A stretch of DNA of 64,000 nucleotides, from contig CALXOZ010000004.1 in the NCBI GenBank assembly GCA_944390195.1, forward strand, positions 57,359-121,358, written 5' to 3'. The position numbers and the translations under genes were made by a program. The stretch's first letter is position 1. Each line of letters opens with the position of its first letter. The notes under the pieces are model-generated. The model ran no database searches. It worked only from the letters and a program-made list of their open reading frames with translations, and was not told where the DNA came from. This stretch comes from an uncultured Alphaproteobacteria bacterium. GTDB taxonomy: Bacteria; Pseudomonadota; Alphaproteobacteria; CAAGCB01; CAG-977. This document shows positions 9,529 to 19,973 of the stretch, piece after piece.

Positions 9529-9548
9529 AACAATATGATGATCAGAAA

Positions 9549-10106
9549 TTAATATTTCCCCAACTGGATTTTTCCGACAGCTAATATATCTGTTTTTTGC
9601 TTGTCGAAAGACCCTGTTCTTTTAACGGCTTTGACCGTTGCGCTGAACATATTGTTGTGTTCTTGGCAGGGCGGCATATAAGGATAGGGTTTTGCGCGAT
9701 TGTACTTGCTGGATTTTTCCTTGAAAGCAAATGTCGGTAAAGTATAAGTTTCTCCTGGGACGGGCAAGAGAACCGCCGTCGGTTCGCCGTTGTGGTAAAA
9801 ACCGATTGATCCGTGTCCGCCGTCTCTAGATAACGGCAAAACATCCAAATTGTCGATTTCCAAGATTAATAAATTTGTTTCAGGAGGGATTTTTGAAATG
9901 TAAAGAGGCGGAGTACTTCCTTTTCCGCCCAACATCTGACATCCTTGGTGTGCGGGAATGATTTTCCCGTTCCATTCTGTCGGAGGCATGAATTCCACCT
10001 CGAGCAAAGATGTTTCAGGATCATAAAAAACAGAGTCGTATCGATCACCGGAATGAGAACAACTACTTAGAACTAAAGACAGAAAACATAAAAACAGTTT
10101 TTTCAT
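9549..10106 (-). CDS. Lipoprotein, divergent PEBP (YbhB/YbcL)-like
   Basis: 185 residues from the ATG at 10106; a GTG 11 codons upstream is in frame, but the lipoprotein signal (MKKLFLCFLSLVLSSC) starts at this ATG and the GTG would spoil it. Cys16 is the lipidation site. The mature part shows weak but ordered similarity to phosphatidylethanolamine-binding proteins: GSTPPLYISKIPPETNLLIL fits the family's SPPLsWsgvP.GTksLal block, HGSIGFYH fits the HW.vy strand, and the closing DILAVGKIQLGKY fits the family's C-terminal strand. It was not found by strong motif and remains a suggestion. A strong terminator follows. Confidence 0.6.
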   Translation of the reverse strand: MKKLFLCFLSLVLSSCSHSGDRYDSVFYDPETSLLEVEFMPPTEWNGKIIPAHQGCQMLGGKGSTPPLYISKIPPETNLLILEIDNLDVLPLSRDGGHGSIGFYHNGEPTAVLLPVPGETYTLPTFAFKEKSSKYNRAKPYPYMPPCQEHNNMFSATVKAVKRTGSFDKQKTDILAVGKIQLGKY

Positions 10107-10185
10107 CAAAATTTTTCCGCTATTTTTGTAATGTAACACTTAATACTGTTTATATCATATTTTTCTAAATTAGACAGGTTTTTTT

Positions 10186-10806
10186 ATGTTGTCGGAATTT
10201 ATTTTAAACGCCTTTTTCCCGCCGCAGTGTCCTGTTTGTCGCAAAAGGATACGGAGTGCGGGTTTGTTATGCGAAGAATGTTTTTGCGGTTTGGATTTTG
10301 TTTGCGATCATATGCCGGGTCAAGTTTCCGCCGTCGTCTATAATGAGGTCAGCAAGAAATTGTTGCTGGCGTTTAAATACGGGGACAAGACGGAATTGGC
10401 TTTGTTAATGGCAAAAATGATGATTCAGGCGGATCAAGATATCTTTGATGAAATCGACTTTTTAACAGGAGTTCCGATTCATTGGACAAGAATGTTGGCG
10501 AGAAAATATAATCAAGCGATATTACTGGCGAGAGCTGTATCAAAGATACGTTGCATTCCGGTTTATCCGGACATTTTGAAAAGAACGAAGGCGACTCTGA
10601 AACAAGGTAACGGTGTGCAACGTTTTGAAAATGTCAAAAACGCATTTTCCTTTAATGCGCGCTATAAAATTGCGGGCAAAAAAGTTCTATTAATTGACGA
10701 CGTTGTCACAACGGGAGCGACAGCCCAATGCTGTGCAAAGATTTTGATTCAAAACGGTGCAAAGGAAGTCAGATTACTGACTTTTGCAAAGGCTGTAAGA
10801 AAATGA
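10186..10806 (+). CDS. comF: ComF-family phosphoribosyltransferase-like protein
   Basis: 206 residues. A four-Cys zinc site (Cys15, 18, 29, 32 in PQCPVC and LCEECF) is followed by a type I phosphoribosyltransferase fold with the PRPP loop VLLIDDVVTTGAT near 168-180. ComF proteins act in natural transformation, linking incoming single-stranded DNA to replication restart factors. The usual length of about 220-240 residues makes this a compact member. Its TGA stop is immediately followed, with no spacer, by the stop codon of the convergent cupin gene. Confidence 0.9.
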   Translation: MLSEFILNAFFPPQCPVCRKRIRSAGLLCEECFCGLDFVCDHMPGQVSAVVYNEVSKKLLLAFKYGDKTELALLMAKMMIQADQDIFDEIDFLTGVPIHWTRMLARKYNQAILLARAVSKIRCIPVYPDILKRTKATLKQGNGVQRFENVKNAFSFNARYKIAGKKVLLIDDVVTTGATAQCCAKILIQNGAKEVRLLTFAKAVRK

Positions 10807-11169
10807 TCAGACCCGTCCGTAGACATCTTCGTAACGGATGATATCCTCTTCGTCCAAAGTATCACCTGTTTGCACTTCGATAAAGATGAGATCTTTTTCT
10901 GCGATGTTTTCGATGCGATGCTTGACCTTGGCGGGAATGAAAAGGGGGGTGTTTTGCGACGCAGTTATCGTTTTCTCTCCCAAAGTAACAGACGCTGTGC
11001 CTTGTGTAACGATCCAATGTTCATCACGAAAGTTATGGCTTTGAAGAGAGAGTTTTTGTTTCGGTTTAACGACAATCCGTTTTACTGTATAATTCTCTCC
11101 GGTGTCCAAAATTTCCCACGTTCCCCACGGACGTTTATCCGAAGCTCCTTTTTGATATTTTACAACCAT
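10807..11169 (-). CDS. Cupin, mannose-6-phosphate isomerase type II C-terminal-like
   Basis: 120 residues from the ATG at 11169, chosen because AGGA lies 9 nt upstream and family members start near the motif RPWGTWE. The product is a single cupin barrel of the type found at the C-terminus of bifunctional GDP-mannose pyrophosphorylase/phosphomannose isomerase: LSLQSHNFRDEHWIVTQG carries the metal-binding His and Glu residues, and FIPAKVKHRIEN carries the last His. Stand-alone versions occur in polysaccharide and lipopolysaccharide sugar metabolism. A longer in-frame start at 11244 adds 25 Lys-rich residues and is less likely. Confidence 0.82.
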   Translation of the reverse strand: MVVKYQKGASDKRPWGTWEILDTGENYTVKRIVVKPKQKLSLQSHNFRDEHWIVTQGTASVTLGEKTITASQNTPLFIPAKVKHRIENIAEKDLIFIEVQTGDTLDEEDIIRYEDVYGRV

Positions 11170-11326
11170 GAATTTATTCCTGTTTTTTTGAATTTTTACT
11201 TTTATACATTTTTTTTTATTTATTTCCAGTAAAAATTTACTCATTTTCTTGCTTTGCAGAGCGTATTAATGTATGAATACTCGTTTTTAAGTTATTAAAC
11301 AGTATCAACAGACTTGGATTGATTTT

Positions 11327-12556
11327 ATGGGACTTGTCGTACAAAAATTCGGCGGGACATCCGTCGGCGATACAAACCGTATCAAAAATGTGGCTTTAAA
11401 AGTTAAAAAAGAAATTGATGCAGGGAATCAGGTCGTTGTTGTTGTTTCTGCTATGGCAGGGGTAACCAACCAGTTGGTTCAATACTGTCAAGAGATTTCA
11501 GAAAATTACAGCTTGGAAGAATATGACGTTGTCGTTTCAACAGGAGAGCAGGTAACAATCGGGTTGTTAGCCATGGCTTTGCAGGCGTTAGGGGTTCCCG
11601 CGCAATCATGGACCGGTTGGCAAATTCCTTTTGTAACGGATAATTCGGCTTCAAAAGCAAGGATCAACCAGATTGAAGTCGAAGGTTTGCAGGCTTGTCT
11701 GAAGGCTGGAAAGGTTCCTGTGGTCGCCGGTTTTCAGGGAATAAATGCTCAGGGGCGCATAACGACGTTGGGACGGGGTGGTTCGGATACGTCAGCTGTT
11801 GCCTTGGCCGCCGTTTTAAAAGCGGATCGTTGCGATATATATACGGACGTGGACGGAGTCTATACGACTGATCCCCGTTTTGTGAAAAACGCTCGCAAAT
11901 TGGATCGGGTTACTTATGAAGAAATGTTGGAAATGGCTTCATTGGGGGCAAAAGTGTTGCAGACCCGTTCTGTGGAACTGGCGATGAAGTATCAGGTTAA
12001 TTTGCGTGTCGTATCCAGTTTTGAAAACAATCCGGTCGGGACGACCATTTGCGATGAGAGGGATATCGTGGAAAAAGAAATTATCAGCGGCATTACATGC
12101 TGTCGGGACGAGGCAAAAATCACTTTGGTTGGCGTTCAGGACAAACCGGGTGTTTCAGCGGCTGTTTTTAATGCAATGGCGCAGGCGAACATTTGTATTG
12201 ATATGATTGTTCAAAGCGATTCTCCGGACGGGTCTCATACGGATATGACTTTTACCCTGCCGGAAGCGGATCTATCGCGTGCGTTGAGTATATTGGATAA
12301 GGATAAGGAGCATATCGGATATCGTGCGATCATATCGGATTCGGATTGTGCAAAGATTTCATTAATCGGTGTCGGTATGCGAACTCATACGGGAATAGCT
12401 CAACGGATGTTCAAGGCCTTGTCGGAGAAGGGCATTAATGTTCAAACGATATCGACTTCGGAAATAAAAATCAGTGTTTTGATTGCGGCGGAATATGCGG
12501 AATTAGCCGTTCGAGCTTTGCACAATGCGTTTCATTTGGAAAAAAAGGAAAATTAG
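11327..12556 (+). CDS. lysC: Aspartate kinase
   Basis: 409 residues, the typical size of the single-function enzyme. The N-terminus VVQKFGGTSVGD is the kinase signature, with GRGGSDTSAVALAA near 148-161 and two ACT domains in the C-terminal third (EAKITLVGVQDKPGVSAAVF and KISLIGVGMRTHTGIAQRMF). It phosphorylates aspartate as the first step to lysine/diaminopimelate, threonine and methionine; the ACT domains give feedback inhibition. It begins a long run of same-strand genes to clpB; the next gene starts 2 bp after its stop. Confidence 0.97.
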   Translation: MGLVVQKFGGTSVGDTNRIKNVALKVKKEIDAGNQVVVVVSAMAGVTNQLVQYCQEISENYSLEEYDVVVSTGEQVTIGLLAMALQALGVPAQSWTGWQIPFVTDNSASKARINQIEVEGLQACLKAGKVPVVAGFQGINAQGRITTLGRGGSDTSAVALAAVLKADRCDIYTDVDGVYTTDPRFVKNARKLDRVTYEEMLEMASLGAKVLQTRSVELAMKYQVNLRVVSSFENNPVGTTICDERDIVEKEIISGITCCRDEAKITLVGVQDKPGVSAAVFNAMAQANICIDMIVQSDSPDGSHTDMTFTLPEADLSRALSILDKDKEHIGYRAIISDSDCAKISLIGVGMRTHTGIAQRMFKALSEKGINVQTISTSEIKISVLIAAEYAELAVRALHNAFHLEKKEN

Positions 12557-12558
12557 AA

Positions 12559-13578
12559 ATGTCGTCGGTTGATGAAATTTTAGAGCCTTTTTGGCGGAAG
12601 GGACGAGATTTTTTAAATGTCCGTTATGCCATTATGGGCGGTGCGATGTCTTGGATTTCCGAACATAACTTGGTGTCGGCAATATCGAATGCCGGCGGGT
12701 TCGGGGTAATTGCCGGCGGTGCCATGCCACCGGAAATCTTAAAAAAAGAAATAGAGGCGACCTTTTCTTTAACAAAGAACAACTTTGGCGTCAATCTGAT
12801 TACGATGCACCCTCAATTAGATGAATTGATTGACGTTTGTATAGAAACGAAAGTCGGGCATGTTATTTTGGCGGGGGGTATTCCGACGGCACAGGCGATT
12901 AAAAAGCTCAAAGACGCAGGAATAAAGGTTATGTGTTTTGCTCCGGCTTTGGTGTTGGCTAAACGCTTGGTGAAATCAGGGGCGGATGCGCTGATTCTGG
13001 AAGGTACGGAAGCCGGCGGTCATATCGGACCCGTTGCGACAAACATTTTGGTTCAAGAAATCCTGCCTCATATAAAAGATGTTCCTGTTTTTGTCGCAGG
13101 CGGAATCGGTTCAGGTGAAATGATGGCCGCTTTTTTGGCTTTGGGGGCGGCGGGATGTCAATTGGGGACACGATTTGTTTGTGCGAATGAATGTATAGCC
13201 CACCCCAACTTTAAAAAAGCGTTTATCAAAGCGAATGCACGCGATGCTGTTCCGACCGTTCAAATCGACGCTCGTTTTCCGGTTATTCCCGTCCGCGCCA
13301 TTTCCAATGCGGGAACACGCCGTTTTATGGATTTTCAGATGGAAACGATTCAGAAATATCAACGCGGTGAATTGGAATTAAAAGAAGCCCAAATGGCGAT
13401 TGAACATTTTTGGGGCGGGGCGTTGCGTCGTGCGGTTATCGAAGGGGATGTCGAAAACGGTTCTTTGATGGCAGGGCAAAGTGTCGGACTGGTTAAAGAG
13501 GAAAAACCTGTTTCGGATATTGTGAACGAGTTGGTAAGCCAAGCTGCAAATGCTTTGAGTGAATGGAAAAAGCGTTGA
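12559..13578 (+). CDS. Nitronate monooxygenase / FabK-type FMN enoyl reductase-like protein
   Basis: 339 residues, TIM-barrel flavoprotein. FMN-site motifs are LVSAISNAGGFGVIAGGAM near 33-51, the catalytic-His motif EGTEAGGHIG near 147-156, and VFVAGGIGSGEMMAAFLALGA near 174-194. The family contains nitronate monooxygenases and the enoyl-ACP reductase FabK; sequence alone does not separate them here. Its place 2 bp behind lysC is seen in other alphaproteobacteria but does not reveal the substrate. Translation is probably coupled to lysC. Confidence 0.85.
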   Translation: MSSVDEILEPFWRKGRDFLNVRYAIMGGAMSWISEHNLVSAISNAGGFGVIAGGAMPPEILKKEIEATFSLTKNNFGVNLITMHPQLDELIDVCIETKVGHVILAGGIPTAQAIKKLKDAGIKVMCFAPALVLAKRLVKSGADALILEGTEAGGHIGPVATNILVQEILPHIKDVPVFVAGGIGSGEMMAAFLALGAAGCQLGTRFVCANECIAHPNFKKAFIKANARDAVPTVQIDARFPVIPVRAISNAGTRRFMDFQMETIQKYQRGELELKEAQMAIEHFWGGALRRAVIEGDVENGSLMAGQSVGLVKEEKPVSDIVNELVSQAANALSEWKKR

Positions 13579-13594
13579 TCGGGGGAGTGTAATA

Positions 13595-14635
13595 ATGCCA
13601 CAAACAGAAGGGCTGGGAAATGCACTTCCAATGAAAGACAATGAAACGGTCGGTGAATTGTTACGCAAGACGCGGTTGTCGAAAAAACAGGATTTGCGTG
13701 ATATTGCCTCGAGTTTGTGTATCCGTTACCAGTTTTTGCAAGCTCTTGAAAACAATTGTTACTCCGAATTGCCCGGAGAAGCTTATGCAAACGGTTTTGT
13801 GCGCAGTTACGCTTCTTATCTTGGGTTGGATCCTTCTGATGTTGTAACGCGCTATAAGCAAGAGTTTTTCATGCAAGAAAAAACTTCGAAAAAGATTTCC
13901 GATTTTTCTGTGGAAGAAACGGAAAATATGCTACCAGCGCCTAAAGTTCTGCTCGGTTCTTTTTTATGTTTAATTTTGTTTTTTGGGTTATGGTCTGTTT
14001 TTTCTTCTCCACAAGAGCGGGATCAGTATTCTGTAGATCAGGCGAAACAAGAAATTCCTCTTGAAACATCAGTCAGACCAAAAGAATCATCTTTTAAAAC
14101 CTCTTCCGTATCAAGAAGGGAAAAAGTATCTGTAAAAAATAGCGCTCCCGTTTCTTCCATAAATGCGGAAAAAAACACATCGTCAACGACAAAAAAAACG
14201 GAAAAGAAAGAAGTAGTTTCTTCCGCAAAGCCTGTCGATAAAGAAAACTCTGCACGGGTTTCCGATCGTGTCGAAACGCAAGAATCAGAAGCAATTGCTC
14301 AATTGAAAAAAGAGCCGCCTGCTCCAAGGACGTATGGTGAGGCAAATTCAAACCCCCGTTTGGTCATTGTCGCCCTTGAAGAAACTTGGATCGAAGTCAA
14401 ACGTAATGATACAATCCTGTTTTCCAAAGTGTTGAATAAAGGGGATCGTTATCAGGTTTCACCGGATAAGCCGGAAGAATTGCTTTTAAAAACGGGGAAT
14501 GCCGGCGGATTGGAAATGTATTGTGACGGGCGGTTGACGCAACCTTTGGGAAAGAAGGGTGCCGTACGTTCAAAAATTTCTTTGAAACCGGACGATTATG
14601 TTTCAAAAATCGTGCAGGAACAGGAAAGGGAATAA
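13595..14635 (+). CDS. RodZ-like cytoskeletal/HTH membrane protein
   Basis: 346 residues from the ATG at 13595, which has GGGGGAG 6 nt upstream; a longer in-frame start would overlap the previous gene. An N-terminal helix-turn-helix of the RodZ type (VGELLRKTRLSKKQ... to FVRSYASYLGLD, about 20-80) is followed by a single membrane helix (about 118-137, LLGSFLCLILFFGLW), a long charged periplasmic linker rich in Lys/Ser (140-240), and a C-terminal beta domain of the DUF4115 type (TWIEVKRNDTILFSKVL). RodZ binds MreB and couples it to cell-wall elongation. It abuts ispG, as is common in proteobacteria. Confidence 0.88.
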   Translation: MPQTEGLGNALPMKDNETVGELLRKTRLSKKQDLRDIASSLCIRYQFLQALENNCYSELPGEAYANGFVRSYASYLGLDPSDVVTRYKQEFFMQEKTSKKISDFSVEETENMLPAPKVLLGSFLCLILFFGLWSVFSSPQERDQYSVDQAKQEIPLETSVRPKESSFKTSSVSRREKVSVKNSAPVSSINAEKNTSSTTKKTEKKEVVSSAKPVDKENSARVSDRVETQESEAIAQLKKEPPAPRTYGEANSNPRLVIVALEETWIEVKRNDTILFSKVLNKGDRYQVSPDKPEELLLKTGNAGGLEMYCDGRLTQPLGKKGAVRSKISLKPDDYVSKIVQEQERE

Positions 14636-15736
14636 ATGAAAATGAAGATGCCTGAAATAAAACGCCGTCGAAGCAGACGTGTATATGTCGGATCCGTAGC
14701 CGTCGGTGACGGGGCACCGGTTTCCGTTCAATCCATGACGAACACGCCGACAACGGATATCGCGGCGACTGTGGCTCAGATCCGTTCGTTGGAAGCTGTT
14801 GGTGCAGACATCGTCCGTGTGTCTTGTCCGGACGAAGAATCCACTTCGGCTTTAAAGGAGATCATAAAACAGGTTAGAGTGCCTATTGTTTCCGACATTC
14901 ATTTTCATTACAAGCGTGCAATAGAATCCGCTCAAGCCGGAGCCGCATGCTTGCGCATCAATCCGGGTAATATCGGTTCCGCACAACATGTCCGCGATGT
15001 GGTTCAGGCGGCGAAAGATTATAATTGTTCAATGCGCATTGGTGTGAACGGCGGGTCTTTGGATAAGCATTTGCTGGAAAAGTATGGCGAACCGTGTGCC
15101 GAAGCAATGGTCGAAAGCGCTTTGGAACATGCTAAAATTTTAGAAGACAATGATTTTTTCAATTTTAAAATATCCGTTAAATCTTCCGATACGTTTATGA
15201 CCATGCAGGCATACCGCATGCTTGCCCAAAAATGCGATTATCCGTTGCATTTGGGGGTAACGGAAGCGGGTGGCTTGCGTTCCGGAACGGTAAAGTCGTC
15301 TTTTGCTTTGGGATCTTTATTGATGGACGGAATAGGGGATACTTTACGCGTTTCTCTGACGGCGGACGTTACCGAGGAAATTAAAGTCGGTTTTGAAATT
15401 TTACGGACTTTGGGATTGCGTTATCACGGTGTGCGTTTTGTATCCTGCCCGACATGCGCCCGTAAGGGAATAGATGTTGAAAAGGTGGTTAAAGAATTGG
15501 AAATCCGCTTGGAACATATCTCCGAACCGTTGAAAATAGCCGTTATGGGATGTGTTGTAAATGGTCCGGGTGAAGCAAAAGAAGCGGACATTGGTGTTTG
15601 CGGTGGCGGAAACGGTAAAGCTTTGTTGTTTGTCGCAGGACAGCAAATGCAAACTATTAATGCCGAAAACGCTGCGGATGTGATTGTCGATCGGGTTGAA
15701 AAAATGATTGCTCTGAAACAAGAGGGGAAAAAATGA
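14636..15736 (+). CDS. ispG: 4-hydroxy-3-methylbut-2-en-1-yl diphosphate synthase
   Basis: 366 residues. It starts directly after the previous stop; three Met codons (positions 1, 3, 5) make the exact start uncertain by four residues. The TIM barrel begins [21 protein letters not shown]. The [4Fe-4S] cluster ligands are the two Cys of [11 protein letters not shown] and the Cys of [11 protein letters not shown] in the C-terminal reductase-like domain. The enzyme makes HMBPP from MEcPP, the penultimate step of the MEP pathway, and dxs and ispA of the same pathway lie at 28-31 kb. It overlaps hisS by 4 nt. Confidence 0.97.
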   Translation: MKMKMPEIKRRRSRRVYVGSVAVGDGAPVSVQSMTNTPTTDIAATVAQIRSLEAVGADIVRVSCPDEESTSALKEIIKQVRVPIVSDIHFHYKRAIESAQAGAACLRINPGNIGSAQHVRDVVQAAKDYNCSMRIGVNGGSLDKHLLEKYGEPCAEAMVESALEHAKILEDNDFFNFKISVKSSDTFMTMQAYRMLAQKCDYPLHLGVTEAGGLRSGTVKSSFALGSLLMDGIGDTLRVSLTADVTEEIKVGFEILRTLGLRYHGVRFVSCPTCARKGIDVEKVVKELEIRLEHISEPLKIAVMGCVVNGPGEAKEADIGVCGGGNGKALLFVAGQQMQTINAENAADVIVDRVEKMIALKQEGKK

Positions 15737-16998
15737 AATTACAACCGGCTCGCGGAACGCGGGATATTTACGGGAAAGATTTGACCGCCTTTTTATTTGT
15801 GGAAAACACGGCAAGGGAATATGCCAGACGTTACGGGTTTTCAGAAATTCAAACGCCGATTTTTGAATCGACGGAAGTCTTTGCCCGTGGTGTGGGAGAA
15901 ACATCGGACATTGTTTCCAAAGAAATGTACACTTTTACGGATCGTGGCGGGGAAAGCTTTACGTTGCGTCCTGAAGGAACGGCAGGTGTCGTCCGCGCTT
16001 TCGTATCGGAGGGCATGGAGCAAAATCAGCCGGTAAAGTTGTTTTATGCCGGACCGATGTTTCGTTATGAAAGACCTCAAAAAGGGCGTTATCGTCAACT
16101 TCACCAAGTCGGAATCGAGATTTTGGGAGCATCAACGCCGCAAACCGATATCGAAGTCCTTTGTTTGGCTTGGGATTTTTTGTCAGCTTTAGGCGTACAA
16201 CCTTATACCCGACTGGAATTGAATACGTTGGGGGACGCTGAAAGCCGTGCGGCATATCGTCAGGCGTTGGTTGCTTATTTTGAACAATATGAAGATCAAT
16301 TGTCTTCGGACAGCCGGATCCGTTTACAAAAAAATCCTTTGCGCATTTTGGATTCAAAAGATGAAGGGGATAAGAAAATCATAGAAAACGCTCCGGTTAT
16401 GACGGACTTCCTGAATGAGGATTCTCGTTTGTTTTTTGAAACCGTAAAAAAAGGGTTGTCGGAAATGGGGATAAATTTCATTGTTAATCCCCGTTTGGTA
16501 CGCGGATTGGATTATTACCGTCATACGGTGTTTGAATTCATAACCGATTCACTTGGCGCTCAGGGAACGGTTTTGGGCGGTGGTCGCTATGACGGGTTGG
16601 TGGAGGAACTCGGTGGATCGAAAACCGCCGGAATCGGGTTCGGAGCCGGTATAGACCGATTGTCTTTGTTGTTACAGGAAATCGGAAAGCAACCTCCTCA
16701 ACCTCGCCCGATAGCGGTTGTCCCGGTTGGTGATGATACTTTGATGCCTGTGATGAAAGTGGCGCACACTTTAAGGACAAATGGTTTTATTGTTGATATG
16801 GCTTATTCGGGAAACATGGCAAAGCGTATGAAAAAAGCGAATAAGATCAATGCCTGCGCCGTTATCATCATGGGATCCGAAGAATGTGAAAAAGGGATTG
16901 TCACCGTACGCGATCTGGATACAGGGAATCAAACCGAAGTCGCTGTCGGTGAAATAAGTATTTTTATGCAAAAGTATAAAGCACAGCAAGGAGTTTAA
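15733..16998 (+). CDS. hisS: Histidyl-tRNA synthetase
   Basis: 421 residues, class II synthetase. The start ATGA overlaps the ispG stop. Motif 1 is in [17 protein letters not shown], motif 2 in [19 protein letters not shown], the histidine-specific block is [13 protein letters not shown], and motif 3 is in [15 protein letters not shown]. The C-terminal anticodon-binding domain starts near 325. It charges tRNA-His. Tight spacing to ispG and prfA (1 bp) indicates co-transcription. Confidence 0.97.
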   Translation: MKLQPARGTRDIYGKDLTAFLFVENTAREYARRYGFSEIQTPIFESTEVFARGVGETSDIVSKEMYTFTDRGGESFTLRPEGTAGVVRAFVSEGMEQNQPVKLFYAGPMFRYERPQKGRYRQLHQVGIEILGASTPQTDIEVLCLAWDFLSALGVQPYTRLELNTLGDAESRAAYRQALVAYFEQYEDQLSSDSRIRLQKNPLRILDSKDEGDKKIIENAPVMTDFLNEDSRLFFETVKKGLSEMGINFIVNPRLVRGLDYYRHTVFEFITDSLGAQGTVLGGGRYDGLVEELGGSKTAGIGFGAGIDRLSLLLQEIGKQPPQPRPIAVVPVGDDTLMPVMKVAHTLRTNGFIVDMAYSGNMAKRMKKANKINACAVIIMGSEECEKGIVTVRDLDTGNQTEVAVGEISIFMQKYKAQQGV

Positions 16999-16999
16999 A

Positions 17000-18076
17000 A
17001 TGAGTTTCGAGGAAAAGTTGGACGTTGTACTTGCCCGTCATGAAGAACTGGAAGCTTTGTTGGGATCCGGCGATAATGTTGACGGGGAAACGTTTGTCAA
17101 GCTTTCCAAAGAACTTGCGGGGTTGAAAGATGTTGTTGAAGCAATTCGGGCTTATAAAAAAGTATTGCTTGATATGGCAGAGGCTCAAACTTTATTGGAT
17201 GACCCGCAAACCGATGACGAAATGCGTTCGATGGCGCATGAAGAGATTTATGCGGCGAAAGAGCGGTTGCCGGAGTTGGAAAAACAGTTGAAGATCTTGC
17301 TTTTGCCGAAAAACGCCGTTGATGAAAAAAATGCCATACTGGAAGTCAGAGCCGGTACAGGCGGAGAGGAGGCGGCGTTGTTTGCGGCGGAACTGTTCCG
17401 TATGTACGAACATTATGCGGCCGTGCAAGGTTGGAAGTTTGAAGTATTGGCGGTTAATGATACGGGGATCGGCGGTTATAAGGAGGCTTCGGCAAGTATT
17501 TCTGGCAAGAATGTGTTTGAACGTATGAAGTTTGAATCAGGGGTTCACCGTGTGCAACGTGTTCCGGAAACGGAATCTTCGGGACGTGTCCATACGTCGG
17601 CGGCAACCGTTGCCGTTTTGCCCGAAGCCGAAGAAGTTGACTTGAAAATTGATGAAAAAGACTTGAAAATTGACGTGTACAGAGCTTCCGGAGCTGGCGG
17701 TCAGCATGTCAATAAAACAGAATCTGCCGTGCGTATTACTCATATACCGACCGGATTTGTGGTCGCTTGCCAAGATGAACGTTCTCAATTTAAAAATAAA
17801 GACAGGGCAATGCGGATTTTGCGTTCGCGTTTATACGATATGCAACAGGAACAACTTGACAAGGAACGGGCTGTTGACCGTAAAAACCAAGTCGGATCAG
17901 GAGACCGTTCGGAACGTATCCGTACATATAATTTCCCGCAAGGTCGCGTTACGGATCACCGTATTAATTTAACACTTTATAAAATTGATGAAGTCATGAA
18001 CGGAACCGCGTTGGACGAAATCATCGAAGCGTTAATTACGGAAGACCAGTTGTCCCGTTTGTCCGAACTGGATTGA
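17000..18076 (+). CDS. prfA: Peptide chain release factor 1
   Basis: 358 residues. The anticodon-like tripeptide region is present ([19 protein letters not shown]) and the catalytic GGQ lies in [21 protein letters not shown]1 recognises UAA and UAG and triggers peptide release. The Gln of GGQ is the substrate of the methyltransferase encoded next (prmC, 105 bp downstream). Expected length and complete. Confidence 0.97.
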   Translation: MSFEEKLDVVLARHEELEALLGSGDNVDGETFVKLSKELAGLKDVVEAIRAYKKVLLDMAEAQTLLDDPQTDDEMRSMAHEEIYAAKERLPELEKQLKILLLPKNAVDEKNAILEVRAGTGGEEAALFAAELFRMYEHYAAVQGWKFEVLAVNDTGIGGYKEASASISGKNVFERMKFESGVHRVQRVPETESSGRVHTSAATVAVLPEAEEVDLKIDEKDLKIDVYRASGAGGQHVNKTESAVRITHIPTGFVVACQDERSQFKNKDRAMRILRSRLYDMQQEQLDKERAVDRKNQVGSGDRSERIRTYNFPQGRVTDHRINLTLYKIDEVMNGTALDEIIEALITEDQLSRLSELD

Positions 18077-18181
18077 CAATGTCTTGATTTTTGCGGTGCC
18101 GGTTTTATCAAAAATGACAACGGGGAATGTTTTTTTTATTTTCCTCTTTCACGACGGCAACGATAACACTATAGGAAAAGT

Positions 18182-19036
18182 ATGTCCGTAAAAGAAATAT
18201 TGTCAGAGCTGACGGATCGTTTCAATCGTGCCGGAATTGAAGAAGCCAAAGCGGATGCGCGTATTTTAACGGCATTCGCTCTTAACAAGACGCCTGTATT
18301 TTTGCGTATGAATCCGGATTTTGAAATTACTCCGGATCAATGGCGTACTTTGCAAGGCTATGCGGAACGGCGCATCAAACGGGAGCCTGTTTCAAAAATC
18401 ATTCAGACGCGAGGTTTCTGGCGTTTGGATTTTAAAGTAACAAAAGATGTGTTGGATCCGCGTGCCGATTCAGAAACATTGATTGAAGAAGCCTTGAAAA
18501 TATTTAAAGATCGTACGGTTGCTTTAAATATTCTTGATTTGGGAACTGGGACGGGCTGTCTTGCCCAAGCATTGTTATGTGAGTTTGTTCATGCTCACGC
18601 CGTCGGATTGGATAATTCTTCGCAAGCGTTGGCGATAGCTGTGGAAAATGCGGCGACGAACGGATTGAAAGATCGATTCAAAGTTGTTTGTGCCGATTGG
18701 AATCAAGAGGGATGGGAACGAAATTTGGGGCGGTTTGATTTGATCATTTCCAATCCGCCATATATTCCTGAAACTCAAAAATCCGCTCTTGAGCCGGAAG
18801 TTGTTTTATTTGATCCTCCTCAGGCTTTATTTGCAGGGAGCGACGGGTTGGACGCTTATCGAAAAATTGCCCCTTCTTTATCCGGATTAATGAAGGAACA
18901 AGCTGTTTTCATTACTGAATTTGGCAAAGATCAACATCAATCCGTTCGTCAGATTATTTGCTCCGCCGGTCTGAAATTCAATGCTTTCGGGACGGATTTG
19001 GCGGGAACGATCCGTTGTTTGTCGGCTTTTCGTTGA
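18182..19036 (+). CDS. prmC: Release factor glutamine methyltransferase
   Basis: 284 residues. An N-terminal helical bundle precedes a Rossmann methyltransferase with the AdoMet motif ILDLGTGTGCLAQAL and the substrate motif SNPPYIPE (NPPY, near residue 195). It methylates the GGQ glutamine of RF1 and RF2. RBS AGGAAAAGT precedes the start. It follows prfA directly, the usual gene order. Confidence 0.95.
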   Translation: MSVKEILSELTDRFNRAGIEEAKADARILTAFALNKTPVFLRMNPDFEITPDQWRTLQGYAERRIKREPVSKIIQTRGFWRLDFKVTKDVLDPRADSETLIEEALKIFKDRTVALNILDLGTGTGCLAQALLCEFVHAHAVGLDNSSQALAIAVENAATNGLKDRFKVVCADWNQEGWERNLGRFDLIISNPPYIPETQKSALEPEVVLFDPPQALFAGSDGLDAYRKIAPSLSGLMKEQAVFITEFGKDQHQSVRQIICSAGLKFNAFGTDLAGTIRCLSAFR

Positions 19037-19166
19037 AAAATGGATGGAATTTATAAAAAAATATTGAAAATTTCAAAAGAGGCATATAGTTTAGGCAAGT
19101 ATAATAATGTTCTGCCGAAAATGATAACGGTATGATTTTTAAATTCAACAAAGATGAGTAAATTAG

Positions 19167-19925
19167 ATGGGAATGAATCCTCGGGGACGTTCACGCGGAC
19201 GTAACCATAATAATTTTAATAATAATCGCAGATTTAACAATGGTCCGACCCGCAATACGGTTTATGACAGTATCGGTCCCGCAGGCAGATTGCGGGGAAC
19301 GGCGTTTCAGTTGATGGAAAAATATCTTTCCGCGGCAAAAGAGTTGATGTCTTCGGATCGTGTGTTGGCTGAAAGCTGTTTGCAACATGCCGACCATTAT
19401 ATGCGTTTGAATGCGCTGGCGATTGCTGCTGAAAACGCCCGTTTTGTCCAGCCTGTTCAAAATGAAGCCGAAAATGCGGAAATTTGTCCGGATCAGCAAA
19501 ATCCAGCGGATTCTACGGACTCTTCTGTGATTTCCGAAACGGAAGGCGATGAAAATGTTATTTCTTTTGAACCTTTGGCGGCGGAACAGGACGGCTTAGA
19601 AGGTCAAAACGCTCCTGTTGTTGATGAAGCGGGTGAAACAGAAGTTGCTCGCGAAACAGAAGACGGGCGGGAAATCGTGAATGAACTGGAAGTTCGAAAT
19701 GATCCGTCTCTTGAAACATCTTCCGGAAAAGAAGATAAATTGAAAGAAGGGTTGACAGTTGAAGTTTCTGTTCCTGTATCGCCGGTTGTTGAAAACGAGA
19801 TGAAAGCACGCAGAAACCGTTCATCATCGAAAAAAGCATCTGAAGAAGCGGGAATGCCTCCCGTTGTCAAGCGTCGCGGGCGTCCACCTGTGAAAAAGAA
19901 AGTTGTTACGGAAGCGGAAGCGTAA
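19167..19925 (+). CDS. DUF4167 domain protein, putative RNA/nucleic-acid binding
   Basis: 252 residues. The N-terminus is a basic Arg/Asn/Gly-rich tail (MNPRGRSRGRNHNNFNNN) followed by the DUF4167 helical domain (about 38-95: AGRLRGTAFQLMEKYLSAAK, then SCLQHADHYMRLN). The middle is acidic and disordered, and the C-terminus is basic with an AT-hook-like KRRGRPPVKKK. DUF4167 is found almost only in Alphaproteobacteria, commonly between prmC and clpB as here. No function is established as far as I know; the basic tails suggest nucleic-acid binding (inference). Confidence 0.9.
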   Translation: MGMNPRGRSRGRNHNNFNNNRRFNNGPTRNTVYDSIGPAGRLRGTAFQLMEKYLSAAKELMSSDRVLAESCLQHADHYMRLNALAIAAENARFVQPVQNEAENAEICPDQQNPADSTDSSVISETEGDENVISFEPLAAEQDGLEGQNAPVVDEAGETEVARETEDGREIVNELEVRNDPSLETSSGKEDKLKEGLTVEVSVPVSPVVENEMKARRNRSSSKKASEEAGMPPVVKRRGRPPVKKKVVTEAEA

Positions 19926-19973
19926 TTTTTTTATTTCAACTGAAAAAAAATAATTCCTACTTCGAATTGGCAT

